Part shown: piece after piece, positions 28,701 through 36,768 of the stretch
How the letters are laid out: each line of letters starts with the position of its first letter
Position numbering within the stretch: position 1 is the first letter of the stretch
Assembly (NCBI RefSeq): GCF_046237015.1
Contig: NZ_JBJYIN010000005.1
Span: forward strand, 124,001 to 188,000
Length of the DNA: 64,000 nucleotides
Source: JBJYIN01 sp046237015
Lineage (GTDB): Bacteria > Pseudomonadota > Gammaproteobacteria > Enterobacterales > Enterobacteriaceae
Reading direction: 5' to 3'
Made by a program: the position numbers and the translations under genes
The notes under the pieces: model-generated
The model's database searches: none
The model's input: the letters and a program-made list of their open reading frames with translations, nothing else
Told to the model about the DNA's origin: nothing

Positions 28701-29031
28701 TCAACGGCGCACACCGTTTCGTCAATCGGCGAAAGATGAAGCGTACACTCTGTGGATCGCTGATGACGACGAAGAACCCGTTTTCATGGTGCAGGACGAT
28801 GGCCCCAGTGGCTGGAAGCAAAGCGATGTGATCCGCCCTACTTCGCTGCACATGGCAGAGGGCGTTTGTGCCTGGATCAATCCTGACTACCACGCGTTGT
28901 ATCAACGACTGGCGGAGGAAAAACAGTGGGAACTAAGCTGGGTCAGTGCTCGCTTTGGCGAAATCCGCCTGCGGGAAGATGAGAAAAAAGACTGGCTCTG
29001 GCACCCGCTGTTAGGGGTGTTTGCACAATGA
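25735..29031 (+). CDS. cas2-3: Cas2-Cas3 fusion nuclease-helicase, type I-F
   Basis: 1098-aa fusion that defines subtype I-F. The Cas2 part is roughly residues 1-95 (MNILLISECNKRALVETRR). The HD nuclease follows with LFHDIGKANALF (His123, Asp124) and His148. The SF2 helicase has Walker A MASTGRGKT near 430, the DEAD-like box LDEPDD near 590 and SSATLP near 620. It degrades target DNA recruited by the Csy complex and joins Cas1 in adaptation. Overlaps cas1 by 4 bp and ends 23 bp before the csy1 start. No frameshift or missing motif is seen. Confidence 0.97.
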   Translation: MNILLISECNKRALVETRRVLDQFAERKGERTWQTAITQEGLNTLRKLLRKTARRNTAVACHWVRSANHTELLWIVGNLRRFNAQGSVPTNTTSRDVLRSKDENPWHSAEVFSLLAAIAGLFHDIGKANALFQAGLSGAGPRSQPYRHEWISLRLFQAFVGEQDDKSWLATLSTITPEAETALLAELQQDKPTLSDSPFLSLPPLAQTVAWLIVSHHRLPVFNEFSQLAPNSIKPQLSFVETWLTKHLSPQWNALNHCKTDWMPSEQEQNWQFPHGTPLRSKVWREKAKKFASRARKLPSFMHFSQLDQRLTVHLARLALMLADHHYSAGDPTVGWQDPAYRVWANTDFKTKEYKQKLDEHCVGVGQNALLLGRSLPHLRDTLPAITRHKGFRQRSTHPRFRWQDRAFDLACSIRESSKQHGFFGVNMASTGRGKTFANARIMYGLSDESIGCRFSVALGLRTLTLQTGDALRQRLMLEEDDLAVLIGSQAVQDLHEMRNENEQREKNTPQTGSESAAPLFSEHQYVRYDGSLDDGRLKTWLERSPTLHQLLSAPVLVTTIDHLMPATEGLRGGHQIAPMLRLLTSDLVLDEPDDFGLEDLPALCRLVNWAGMLGSRVLLSSATLPPALIRALFGAYLDGRAAWQQAYGTPNTPLNVCCGWFDEFDCQHEQYGDVKNFMTKHDAFVQQRLKNLTKDELPLRFATIVPISSPSKNADDVHLAVAQAIHPRALDLHSQHHQQHENSKTVSLGLVRMANINPLIAVARQLLALPSPPDTCIHYCVYHSQHPLAMRSYIEQRLDAALMRSDANALWQVTEIRQAIENAPQQHHIFVVLATSVAEVGRDHDYDWAIVEPSSMRSLIQLAGRILRHRQDEQHVPKTPNIYLLSHNIRALRGEDVAYCQPGFESKNDRLDAHDLRQLLQEKDYRHLSAAPRIVQPAAFTKPFSLVALEHAVLGKTLFGLTNQKLDDLKRPPAAFWWRAHPHWNGELQRRTPFRQSAKDEAYTLWIADDDEEPVFMVQDDGPSGWKQSDVIRPTSLHMAEGVCAWINPDYHALYQRLAEEKQWELSWVSARFGEIRLREDEKKDWLWHPLLGVFAQ

Positions 29032-29054
29032 CAAAAATAACAACAGGAGGAGGA

Positions 29055-30389
29055 ATGGAAGAAAACAGGCTGACACAGTTCATCGTGTCCTACATCAGCA
29101 CCCGAAAGCAGGCCAAACTGGATGCGTTCGATAAAGAGGCAGAGAAGAAACGCGCGGCGCTCAGCGGTGAAGCGTTAGCCGCAGAGGAATTGGAGCTGGC
29201 CGAGAAGCGGCGAGAGATCGAGAAAAAACATGAGGTTCGCGCTTGGTTAACCGATGCCGCCAGCCGCGCCGGACAAATCAGTCTGGTCACCCACGCCTTG
29301 AAATTTACCCACAGTGATGCCAAAGGCAGCAGCATCTTTAGTGCTGAAACGGTAGCAGATTCCAAAACACTTTCCACCGCGACGCTGGCACAACCCGCTA
29401 TTGATGCCGTCGGCAACGCGGCCGCCCTTGATGTCGCCAAGTTGCTACAGACCGAACACGAAGGTGATTCGCTGGTCGCTGCCTTACAGCACGGCGACCA
29501 CAGTGCATTAGAAGCGCTGGCAGAAAGCCCCGAACAGCTCATGCAGTGGCTGGCAGGGTTTCAGCAGGTCTTTACCGATCGCCAGCCCAGCTCGCATAAG
29601 CTAGCCAAACAGATCTATTTTCCACTCGAAAATGGTGAATACCATCTGCTCAGCCCGCTTTACTCTTCTTCACTCGCTCATGCACTCCACCAGCGGGTTA
29701 ATGCCGTGCGCTTTGGTGATGAAGCTAAGGATATCCGCAAAGCACGCAAAGATAATCTGTGGCACGACCAGCTTGATATCAGCTATCCCAATCTGGCAGT
29801 ACAGAATATGGGAGGCACCAAGCCGCAAAATATCTCGTCGCTAAACAGTAGCCGCAGCGGCCGTTCCTATTTGCTCAGTTGCGCACCGCCGCAGTGGAAC
29901 AGCGTTGAAAAACCACCGCAGCAGCATGAATCTATTTTTCGTCCACGCGGCGAGGTGGACTATCACACCCGAGCGACGTTAACGCAGATGCAGCGCTTTC
30001 TGCTCAGCGTCAAAGCGGTGGAAAACAATCGCGACATTCGTCAACAGCGCCTGCGTTACCTCGATCAGCTGATCGATCAGCTCTTCTTCTACGTTACCAG
30101 CGTACAAAACTTGCCTTCTGGCTGGAGCACGGAGTCTGAACTGAAACGCGCTCAGCAGCTATGGCTCGATCCCTATCGTGCAAAAACAGATACAGTTTTC
30201 CATCGCGAGCGTGAAGCAGGAGACTGGCAACAGGCTGTAGCCTACGATTTTGGCCGCTGGCTGAATCTGCGACTCAAGCATGAAGCATTGATCTTCGGCG
30301 AAGTCGAACGCCGTGAATGGTCTACTGCTGCGCTGTTCAAGCGCCGGATGCGTGAAATGGAAAACGCACTGAAAGAGGATCTGGCATGA
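29055..30389 (+). CDS. csy1: Csy1 (Cas8f), type I-F Cascade large subunit
   Basis: 444-aa Csy1 that with Csy2 binds the 5' handle of crRNA and recognises the PAM. I choose ATG 29055, preceded by GGAGGAGGA, over the upstream ATG 29028 that overlaps cas2-3. The N-terminus is helical (residues about 1-60, rich in Glu, Lys, Ala). Stop overlaps the csy2 start (ATGA, 30386-30389). Confidence 0.93.
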   Translation: MEENRLTQFIVSYISTRKQAKLDAFDKEAEKKRAALSGEALAAEELELAEKRREIEKKHEVRAWLTDAASRAGQISLVTHALKFTHSDAKGSSIFSAETVADSKTLSTATLAQPAIDAVGNAAALDVAKLLQTEHEGDSLVAALQHGDHSALEALAESPEQLMQWLAGFQQVFTDRQPSSHKLAKQIYFPLENGEYHLLSPLYSSSLAHALHQRVNAVRFGDEAKDIRKARKDNLWHDQLDISYPNLAVQNMGGTKPQNISSLNSSRSGRSYLLSCAPPQWNSVEKPPQQHESIFRPRGEVDYHTRATLTQMQRFLLSVKAVENNRDIRQQRLRYLDQLIDQLFFYVTSVQNLPSGWSTESELKRAQQLWLDPYRAKTDTVFHREREAGDWQQAVAYDFGRWLNLRLKHEALIFGEVERREWSTAALFKRRMREMENALKEDLA

Positions 30390-31318
30390 GTACGTTAATT
30401 ATTCTGCGTCATATCAAAGTCGAAAACGCCAACGCCATTGCCGGATTGACCTACGGTTTCCCCGCCATTACGCATTTTCTCGGCTTTACCCATGCACTGT
30501 CGCGTAAATTACAGTCCAGCCACGGGTTAACGCTGGAAGGTTGTGGCGTGGTGAGCCATCAACACCAGCTACACGCCTACGGTTCTAGCTGGGAACGGAG
30601 TTTCGCTCTGACTCGCAACCCATTGACCAAAGAGGCGAAAACCGCTGCCTTCAATGAAGAAGGCCGTATGCACATGACCGTTTCGCTGCTAATCCGCTGC
30701 GAGGGACAGATTCCGGCGGATACCACGGCATTGCGTGATTTCCTCACTCAGCAGGCACAGTGCCAGCGGCTGGCGGGCGGCACGATTGTCGATATCGAGC
30801 GCGTCACCATTCAGTCATTACCCAGCGACGCAGCGGAAACCCGTAAAGTTATGCGCCGTTTGTTACCTGGCTTTGTACTCAAAGATCGCACATCGCTACT
30901 GCATGACCATTTCCAGACGCTACAGCAGGACAATCCGCACGCGGAACTGATCGATGCCTGGCTGGATTTCGCCGCGTTAAAAATGCGGGCAGAGCGTGAT
31001 CCCAACGGGAGCAATGTACAGTGGCAATACCAGCCCAAACCCGGTGGTGGCGGCTTCCTGATCCCGCTAATGATCGGCTATCGCGCCATTTCGCCGCTTT
31101 ATGCACCCGGTGAAGTCGATAAAACCCGCGATCCGCACACGCCATTCTGTTTTGCCGAAGCCGCCTACGGCATCGGTGAATGGCAAGGCGCGCACCGCAT
31201 CAGTGATATCCGCCAGATACTCTGGGAGTACGACTATCAGAACGGCGATTACCACTGCCGCCAATTAGCGGACACCCATTCAGCAGCAGAAGACACTTCC
31301 TACGAATTCGATTACTAA
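30386..31318 (+). CDS. csy2: Csy2 (Cas5f), type I-F Cascade subunit
   Basis: 310-aa RAMP-fold protein that caps the crRNA 5' end with Csy1. Typical N-terminal segment LIILRHIKVENANAIAGLTYG and the GGGGFLIPLMIGYRAISPLY region are present. Coupled to csy1 by a 4-bp overlap and 13 bp before csy3. Confidence 0.95.
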   Translation: MSTLIILRHIKVENANAIAGLTYGFPAITHFLGFTHALSRKLQSSHGLTLEGCGVVSHQHQLHAYGSSWERSFALTRNPLTKEAKTAAFNEEGRMHMTVSLLIRCEGQIPADTTALRDFLTQQAQCQRLAGGTIVDIERVTIQSLPSDAAETRKVMRRLLPGFVLKDRTSLLHDHFQTLQQDNPHAELIDAWLDFAALKMRAERDPNGSNVQWQYQPKPGGGGFLIPLMIGYRAISPLYAPGEVDKTRDPHTPFCFAEAAYGIGEWQGAHRISDIRQILWEYDYQNGDYHCRQLADTHSAAEDTSYEFDY

Positions 31319-31331
31319 AAAGGACGACATC

Positions 31332-32342
31332 ATGGCAAAAGCACCAACAAGTTTAAAAACCGCATCGGTACTGGCTTTTGAACGCAAGCTAGCGAATTCG
31401 GACGCAGTAATGTACGCAGGCAACTGGACGCAGCAGGATAACTGGACGCCTATTGCCATTCAGGAGAAATCGGTGCGCGGGACGATCTCCAACCGCCTGA
31501 AAAATGCCCTCACCAGCGACCCAGCCAAACTGGATGCAGAAATCCAGAAAGCCAACCTGCAAACCGTAGACGTTGCCGCCCTTCCCTTCGGAGCCGATAC
31601 CCTGAAAGTCGTGTTTACCCTTCGGGTACTCGGTAATCTGGCACAGCCCTCGGTCTGTAACGATCAGGATTATCAAACCGCGCTGGGTAACATCATCACC
31701 GGATACGCTCAGGATCAAGGTTTTGGCACACTGGCGGCACGCTATGCGGAGAACATCGCAAACGGTCGTTTTCTGTGGCGCAACCGCGTCGGGGCGGAAG
31801 CCATTCGCGTGGTGGTTACCACAGGTGAGCTGAGTTGGGAATTCAATGGTGAAGACTATTCGCTGCGCCAATTCAGCCAGCCAACGGGTGACCTTGCCGC
31901 ATTAGCACAGGCGATTGAGCAAGGTCTGGCAGGTGACGCCTCGGCACTTTTTACCGTGGAAGCCTACGTGCAGCTCGGCAACGGGCAGGAGGTCTTCCCT
32001 TCTCAGGAACTGGTGCTCGATGAAAAAGCGCGTAACGGCAAGAGCAAGATTCTCTATCAGGTGAATGACGTCGCCGCCATTCACTCGCAGAAAATCGGTA
32101 ACGCGCTGCGCACCGTTGATGACTGGTATCCCGCCGCCGATGAAGCTGGTCCGATTGCCGTCGAGCCTTACGGTTCCGTGACCAGCCGCGGTAAAGCCTA
32201 CCGCCAGCCCAAAGATAAAATGGATTTTTACACGCTGTTGGATAACTGGGTGATTAAAGGCGATGTTCCTGCACCGGAGCAGCAGCACTATGTGATCGCC
32301 ACGCTGATTCGCGGCGGCGTGTTTGGTGAAAAAGGCGAATAA
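31332..32342 (+). CDS. csy3: Csy3 (Cas7f), type I-F Cascade backbone
   Basis: 336-aa backbone subunit, six copies of which coat the spacer in the complex. The N-terminal TASVLAFERKLANSDAVMY and the VTSRGKAYRQPK segment are typical. The ribosome site AAAAGGACGACATC precedes ATG 31332. csy4 follows 9 bp downstream. Confidence 0.95.
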   Translation: MAKAPTSLKTASVLAFERKLANSDAVMYAGNWTQQDNWTPIAIQEKSVRGTISNRLKNALTSDPAKLDAEIQKANLQTVDVAALPFGADTLKVVFTLRVLGNLAQPSVCNDQDYQTALGNIITGYAQDQGFGTLAARYAENIANGRFLWRNRVGAEAIRVVVTTGELSWEFNGEDYSLRQFSQPTGDLAALAQAIEQGLAGDASALFTVEAYVQLGNGQEVFPSQELVLDEKARNGKSKILYQVNDVAAIHSQKIGNALRTVDDWYPAADEAGPIAVEPYGSVTSRGKAYRQPKDKMDFYTLLDNWVIKGDVPAPEQQHYVIATLIRGGVFGEKGE

Positions 32343-32351
32343 GGTGGCGGT

Positions 32352-32906
32352 ATGGATCACTACATTGATATTCGCGTCCAGCCCGATCCCGAGTTCACTG
32401 CCTCGCAGCTCTTGAACGCGCTGTTTGCCAAACTGCACCGGGCGCTCGGACAGGTGGCGGATGGCAAGATTGGGATCAGCTTTCCCCAAGTGGGTAAAAC
32501 GCTGGGGGAATGCCTGCGGCTACACGGTACAAAAGAGGCGCTCTCTACGCTGGAGCAAACGGCCTGGCTGAAAGGATTGCGGGATTACACGCAGGTTTCT
32601 GAGTGTAAAGCCATCCCTGACGGCGTGAAATTTCGCACCGTACGCCGCGTTCAGCTCAAGAGCAGCGCCGAACGGTTACGCCGACGCTCGGTAAAAAAAG
32701 GCTGGCTAACGGAAGCGGAAGCCGCAGCACGAATTCCCGATGCGGTGGAAAAACGCAGCGCACTGCCGTTTGTGCAAATCAAAAGCTTGTCCAACGGGCA
32801 GATGTTTTTCGTGTTTGTGGAACATGGCCCGCTACAGGACACCTCCGTCGCTGGCCGTTTCTCTTCCTACGGTTTAAGCGCAGAAGCCACCGTTCCGTGG
32901 TTCTAA
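32352..32906 (+). CDS. csy4: Csy4 (Cas6f) crRNA endoribonuclease
   Basis: 184-aa pre-crRNA nuclease. Catalytic His29 is seen in LFAKLHRAL; the arginine-rich helix RLRRRSVKKG near residue 110 docks the repeat hairpin; Ser residues near 145-147 fit the second catalytic position. It cleaves each repeat after the hairpin and stays bound to the crRNA 3' end. Last gene of the operon. The stop codon overlaps the left arm of the long hairpin at 32905-32976. Confidence 0.96.
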   Translation: MDHYIDIRVQPDPEFTASQLLNALFAKLHRALGQVADGKIGISFPQVGKTLGECLRLHGTKEALSTLEQTAWLKGLRDYTQVSECKAIPDGVKFRTVRRVQLKSSAERLRRRSVKKGWLTEAEAAARIPDAVEKRSALPFVQIKSLSNGQMFFVFVEHGPLQDTSVAGRFSSYGLSAEATVPWF

Positions 32907-32976
32907 CCCTTTTTTAGCGACCAACTGTAACTTATTGATTTTTAATTGCAGTTGGTCGCTTTAATGAAAAAGGGTT
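32905..32976 (+). terminator. Large hairpin after csy4, shared with leader C
   Basis: AACCCTTTTT pairs with AAAAAGGGTT, and inside it AGCGACCAACTG (32916-32927) pairs perfectly with CAGTTGGTCGCT (32949-32960). The hairpin ends in a T run at 32975-32979. It fits an intrinsic terminator for the cas operon and at the same time is the distal part of CRISPR leader C; its loop contains the IHF-like site 32928-32940. Confidence 0.75.
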
Positions 32977-33035
32977 TTTCGCCAAAAAAGTCACATTCTC
33001 TTTAAAAATCTGGTCGTTAGTGTAAAAACTTAACG
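32907..33035 (+). promoter_or_regulatory. CRISPR leader of array C
   Basis: CCC-T6 (32907-32915), IHF-like site TAACTTATTGATT (32928-32940, full match on the minus strand), A5-GGG (32967-32974), then an AT-rich proximal part with TCTTTAAAAATCT and CGTTAG. The IHF-like site ends 95 bp before the first repeat, exactly as in A and D. Confidence 0.75.
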
Positions 33036-34805
33036 GTTCACTGCCGTATAGGCAGCTTAGAAAAGGCGAGGTGATCGGCACAATCAACGAGGGGTGTTCA
33101 CTGCCGTATAGGCAGCTTAGAAATGCGCTGGGAGAAAGCCAGAGCTATCGAACTGGTTCACTGCCGTATAGGCAGCTTAGAAAGCGACATCTTTTATCCA
33201 ACGGTCGAAGAGGTAGTTCACTGCCGTATAGGCAGCTTAGAAAACTGCTGCGAGCACTGCGTCAGCAGCGACAACGTTCACTGCCGTATAGGCAGCTTAG
33301 AAAATGTTCTTGCCGCTACCGCAGCGCGCAAACATGTTCACTGCCGTATAGGCAGCTTAGAAAATGAAACGGAAATCTATTTCGCTGAAAGAGGGGTTCA
33401 CTGCCGTATAGGCAGCTTAGAAATCAGGCTCGATTCCTTGCCATGCCACACAAGTGTTCACTGCCGTATAGGCAGCTTAGAAACTAAAGGCACAATATTG
33501 GCTTTTCCCAGACCAGTTCACTGCCGTATAGGCAGCTTAGAAATCGCAGACAATCCGCCGCCGTCTGGTAGTTCTGTTCACTGCCGTATAGGCAGCTTAG
33601 AAAGCGTCCTGCTGTGAGGTAAAGATACAGATAAAGTTCACTGCCGTATAGGCAGCTTAGAAAGTCAATGGGAGCAGGAAGGAACACCATTCCCTGTTCA
33701 CTGCCGTATAGGCAGCTTAGAAATTACTCTGTTATCAATTTCAGACTTGATGCACGTTCACTGCCGTATAGGCAGCTTAGAAAATCTCCAAACCCATTAG
33801 GGCGTTAGTTAATTTGTTCACTGCCGTATAGGCAGCTTAGAAAATAGCAGCATCGCTTACTGCGTCATAGATACAGTTCACTGCCGTATAGGCAGCTTAG
33901 AAATAAACGCTTTACATAAAGCGAGTGGCGCGGAGGTTCACTGCCGTATAGGCAGCTTAGAAAGAACTTGCACGGCGTGAGGGCTGGATTGTCATGTTCA
34001 CTGCCGTATAGGCAGCTTAGAAAGATGAGCTGGTGGCAAGCTGGGATACGTTCGCGTTCACTGCCGTATAGGCAGCTTAGAAATCTATATCGAGAGCTGA
34101 CTTTCTGGATATGATGTTCACTGCCGTATAGGCAGCTTAGAAACAATACCAAAATCACCAACGGCCTTCGCATTGGTTCACTGCCGTATAGGCAGCTTAG
34201 AAAAATAGCAGTAACATCAGCTTGTTTTATTCCGTGTTCACTGCCGTATAGGCAGCTTAGAAAATGAAACGGAAATCTATTTCGCTGAAAGAGGGGTTCA
34301 CTGCCGTATAGGCAGCTTAGAAATCAGGCTCGATTCCTTGCCATGCCACACAAGTGTTCACTGCCGTATAGGCAGCTTAGAAACTAAAGGCACAATATTG
34401 GCTTTTCCCAGACCAGTTCACTGCCGTATAGGCAGCTTAGAAAGCGTCGTCAAGTAATGCGTTTACGACTGGCGCGTTCACTGCCGTATAGGCAGCTTAG
34501 AAAACAACAAGGAATGGGCAAACAAGATGGAAAGCGTTCACTGCCGTATAGGCAGCTTAGAAACACAAAAACGCTATTCCAAAAAAGGGGGGTTCGTTCA
34601 CTGCCGTATAGGCAGCTTAGAAAGGTACACGGTTCGTGCCGAGATACTGAGGATCTGTTCACTGCCGTATAGGCAGCTTAGAAAAGGGTTTCGCCGTTCT
34701 TCAGTGCCGCACTCAATGTTCACTGCCGTATAGGCAGCTTAGAAAAGCTTCGCTGGGCTTCCGGCGGGATAACCCTCGTTCACTGCCGGATAGGCAGATA
34801 TCACC
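33036..34805 (+). CRISPR. Type I-F CRISPR array C, 29 spacers
   Basis: 29 canonical 28-bp repeats from 33036 to 34745 and a decayed terminal repeat at 34778-34805, with 29 spacers (mostly 32 bp, the last few 33). Spacers 6, 7 and 8 (33364, 33424, 33484) are repeated exactly as spacers 21, 22 and 23 (34264, 34324, 34384). It starts right after the cas operon hairpin. Only 8 bp separate the decayed repeat from the convergent vapC stop codon. Confidence 0.97.
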
Positions 34806-34813
34806 ATCAGCAA

Positions 34814-35230
34814 CTATTTAACCCAATCTTCTAGCGTCAATCCCGGCACGCGTTCAAACTCTCTCAGATTATTGGTAACCAATATAGCCTTAGCGCTGAT
34901 GGCATGACCGGCGATGGCCGTATCATTTGGGCCAATGGGTGTACCAGCCGCGGCTAATGCAATTTTGATTTTCGTCGTCGCGTCTACCGCTTCGCTATCC
35001 CAAGGAAGTACCGCATCGAGTCGACGACAGAAAGCATCAACCAGTTGCATATGGCGTGGCGACGCTTTTTTGCCAACCGCTCCAAAGCGCATTTCGGCGT
35101 AAGTGATAGCAGAAACCACAATTCGATCACGTCGTAACGTGCACCGCTGCAACTTATCAATCACTGCCACTGGGTGTTCACGCATAATGAAGGAACAGAT
35201 ATTGGTATCCAGCATGAACAAGCGGTTCAC
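34814..35230 (-). CDS. vapC: VapC-type PIN-domain toxin
   Basis: 138-aa PIN-domain ribonuclease. Acidic metal ligands are visible: Asp8 in FMLDTNICSF, Glu in ITYAEMRFG, Asp in GPNDTAIAGHA and a late acidic residue in NNLREFERV. Such toxins cleave tRNA or other RNA when the antitoxin is lost. Its start overlaps the vapB stop by 4 bp. The pair sits between arrays C and D and may stabilise the CRISPR island. Confidence 0.92.
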   Translation of the reverse strand: MNRLFMLDTNICSFIMREHPVAVIDKLQRCTLRRDRIVVSAITYAEMRFGAVGKKASPRHMQLVDAFCRRLDAVLPWDSEAVDATTKIKIALAAAGTPIGPNDTAIAGHAISAKAILVTNNLREFERVPGLTLEDWVK

Positions 35231-35454
35231 AGTTCGAATCTCCCCTCTTCAATCACATCCTGACGTTCTGTCATAAAGTCAGCGTCAGCGCGTTCTTCTT
35301 GTAGGAACGAATGCCAATTGGGCTTCACTGGACGCAGCATGATGGTATCTCCTTCGCGCACGATCTCCAATTCGTTGACACCCTCAAAATCCATATCACG
35401 CGGCAAGCGGATAGCACGGTTGTTACCATTTTTAAATACCGAAACAATACGCAC
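35227..35454 (-). CDS. vapB: VapB-type antitoxin (AbrB/MazE fold)
   Basis: 75-aa antitoxin. The N-terminal swapped-hairpin DNA-binding domain (VSVFKNGNNRAIRLPRD, then GVNELEIVREGDTIMLRP) is of SpoVT/AbrB type; the C-terminal acidic tail binds the toxin. AGGAGG lies just upstream on the minus strand. It probably autoregulates the operon with VapC. Confidence 0.92.
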   Translation of the reverse strand: MRIVSVFKNGNNRAIRLPRDMDFEGVNELEIVREGDTIMLRPVKPNWHSFLQEERADADFMTERQDVIEEGRFEL

Positions 35455-35629
35455 GGTGCACCTCCTCCTTCATATAAAATTCAGTCAGCCACTTACTATT
35501 TATTATTGCTGGCTAAAACATAAGCTAAGTATAGATATTAATCACTCGATTGTATATCCATAGCATATGCAGATACCCAGCATAGGCTTATCGACGAAAA
35601 ATAAAATTTTTGCCATACATTAATGACCA

Positions 35630-35755
35630 TTTTTTTACGTATCGTCATAACTCATTGATTTTTAATTTCTATTATCTACCATGATAAAAAAGGGGGGTTC
35701 GTGAAAAATCGTTTATTTCCTTTCAGAATTAGGTAATTACCGTAAACTGTGAACG
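35630..35755 (+). promoter_or_regulatory. CRISPR leader of array D
   Basis: T7 at 35630-35636, IHF-like site TAACTCATTGATT at 35648-35660 (full match on the minus strand), an A6 plus GGGGGG tract near 35685-35697 and an AT-rich proximal part. The IHF-like site ends 95 bp before the first repeat. The 175 bp to its left carry the divergent vapBC promoter, where no specific site was identified. Confidence 0.7.
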
Positions 35756-36563
35756 GTTCACTGCCGCATAGGCAGCTTAGAAAATTGTGCGCACGCTGGG
35801 TGATGCTGATGACGTGTTCACTGCCGCATAGGCAGCTTAGAAAAATATTTTCACTGACAGAAACGATCGCACTATGTTCACTGCCGCATAGGCAGCTTAG
35901 AAAACGCCGGAAGGGTTCAAGTTCGTTTACCAGCAGTTCACTGCCGCATAGGCAGCTTAGAAAAACTCGAAATAGCTCAACTGCGTAAAGAAGTTGTTCA
36001 CTGCCGCATAGGCAGCTTAGAAAAGCAGATGCACACTGCTGGCGTCACCCTCACCGTTCACTGCCGCATAGGCAGCTTAGAAAGTTCCAACTCCTTAATC
36101 AAAATTTTCGCCATCGTTCACTGCCGCATAGGCAGCTTAGAAATTCGTACCTCCCACAGAGTAGGAAGTGGTGACGTTCACTGCCGCATAGGCAGCTTAG
36201 AAAAGATTGCGCGAGCAAATTGATGAAGCCATGCTGTTCACTGCCGCATAGGCAGCTTAGAAATGCTGCTTCATCTGTAGTAGTGAATGAGCCATGTTCA
36301 CTGCCGCATAGGCAGCTTAGAAAAGATCAGCAGCATCGAGCCTTTGCTGTTACCTGTTCACTGCCGCATAGGCAGCTTAGAAATCGGACGAACTCATAGA
36401 GCGTCACCGGACGGCGTTCACTGCCGTATAGGCAGCTTAGAAATATCTGAAATTGTTCCAGTTGTCAGCGCCCGAGTTCACTGCCGCATAGGCAGCTTAG
36501 AAATGACAGAACATATCCATTGCGTCGGCCATTTCGTTCACTGCCGTACAGGCAGCATACAAG
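35756..36563 (+). CRISPR. Type I-F CRISPR array D, 13 spacers, loop-variant repeat
   Basis: 13 repeats at 60-bp steps from 35756 to 36476 plus a decayed terminal repeat at 36536-36563, with 13 spacers of 32 bp. The hairpin loop reads GCATA instead of GTATA in 12 of 13 repeats; the repeat at 36416 has the A/B/C form. The stem CTGCC/GGCAG is unchanged, so Csy4 should still process it. Confidence 0.96.
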
Positions 36564-36668
36564 CGCTGGATGAGTACATAACAAAGTCCAACGCATTACC
36601 AATCAGTGATAGTTATCCCGGTAATCAAGTTGACTCAACCGGATAGCTTTTCCATAGCGACGGCAAAG

Positions 36669-36686
36669 CCCGGTGCTAGCACCGGG
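36669..36686. terminator. Perfect hairpin downstream of the chemoreceptor gene
   Basis: CCCGGTGC-TA-GCACCGGG, an 8-bp GC-rich stem between array D and the 3' end of the MCP gene. It may terminate transcription from either side, but no strong T run follows on either strand. Confidence 0.45.
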
Positions 36687-36768
36687 ATGCCTCGTAAAAT
36701 AATCCCCATTCAGTAGCTGGCGAAATAATCAGTCTCGCGCTTTCTCCTGATCATTTCGTTTAACTTCA

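Noticed and set aside
33123..33617. Long open frames running through the CRISPR arrays (also near 23973-24480, 33865-34173 and 36287-36646)
   Set aside because: They repeat the same translated repeat unit every 20 residues with random spacer peptides; they arise because repeat plus spacer is 60 bp, a multiple of three. They have no ribosome sites.
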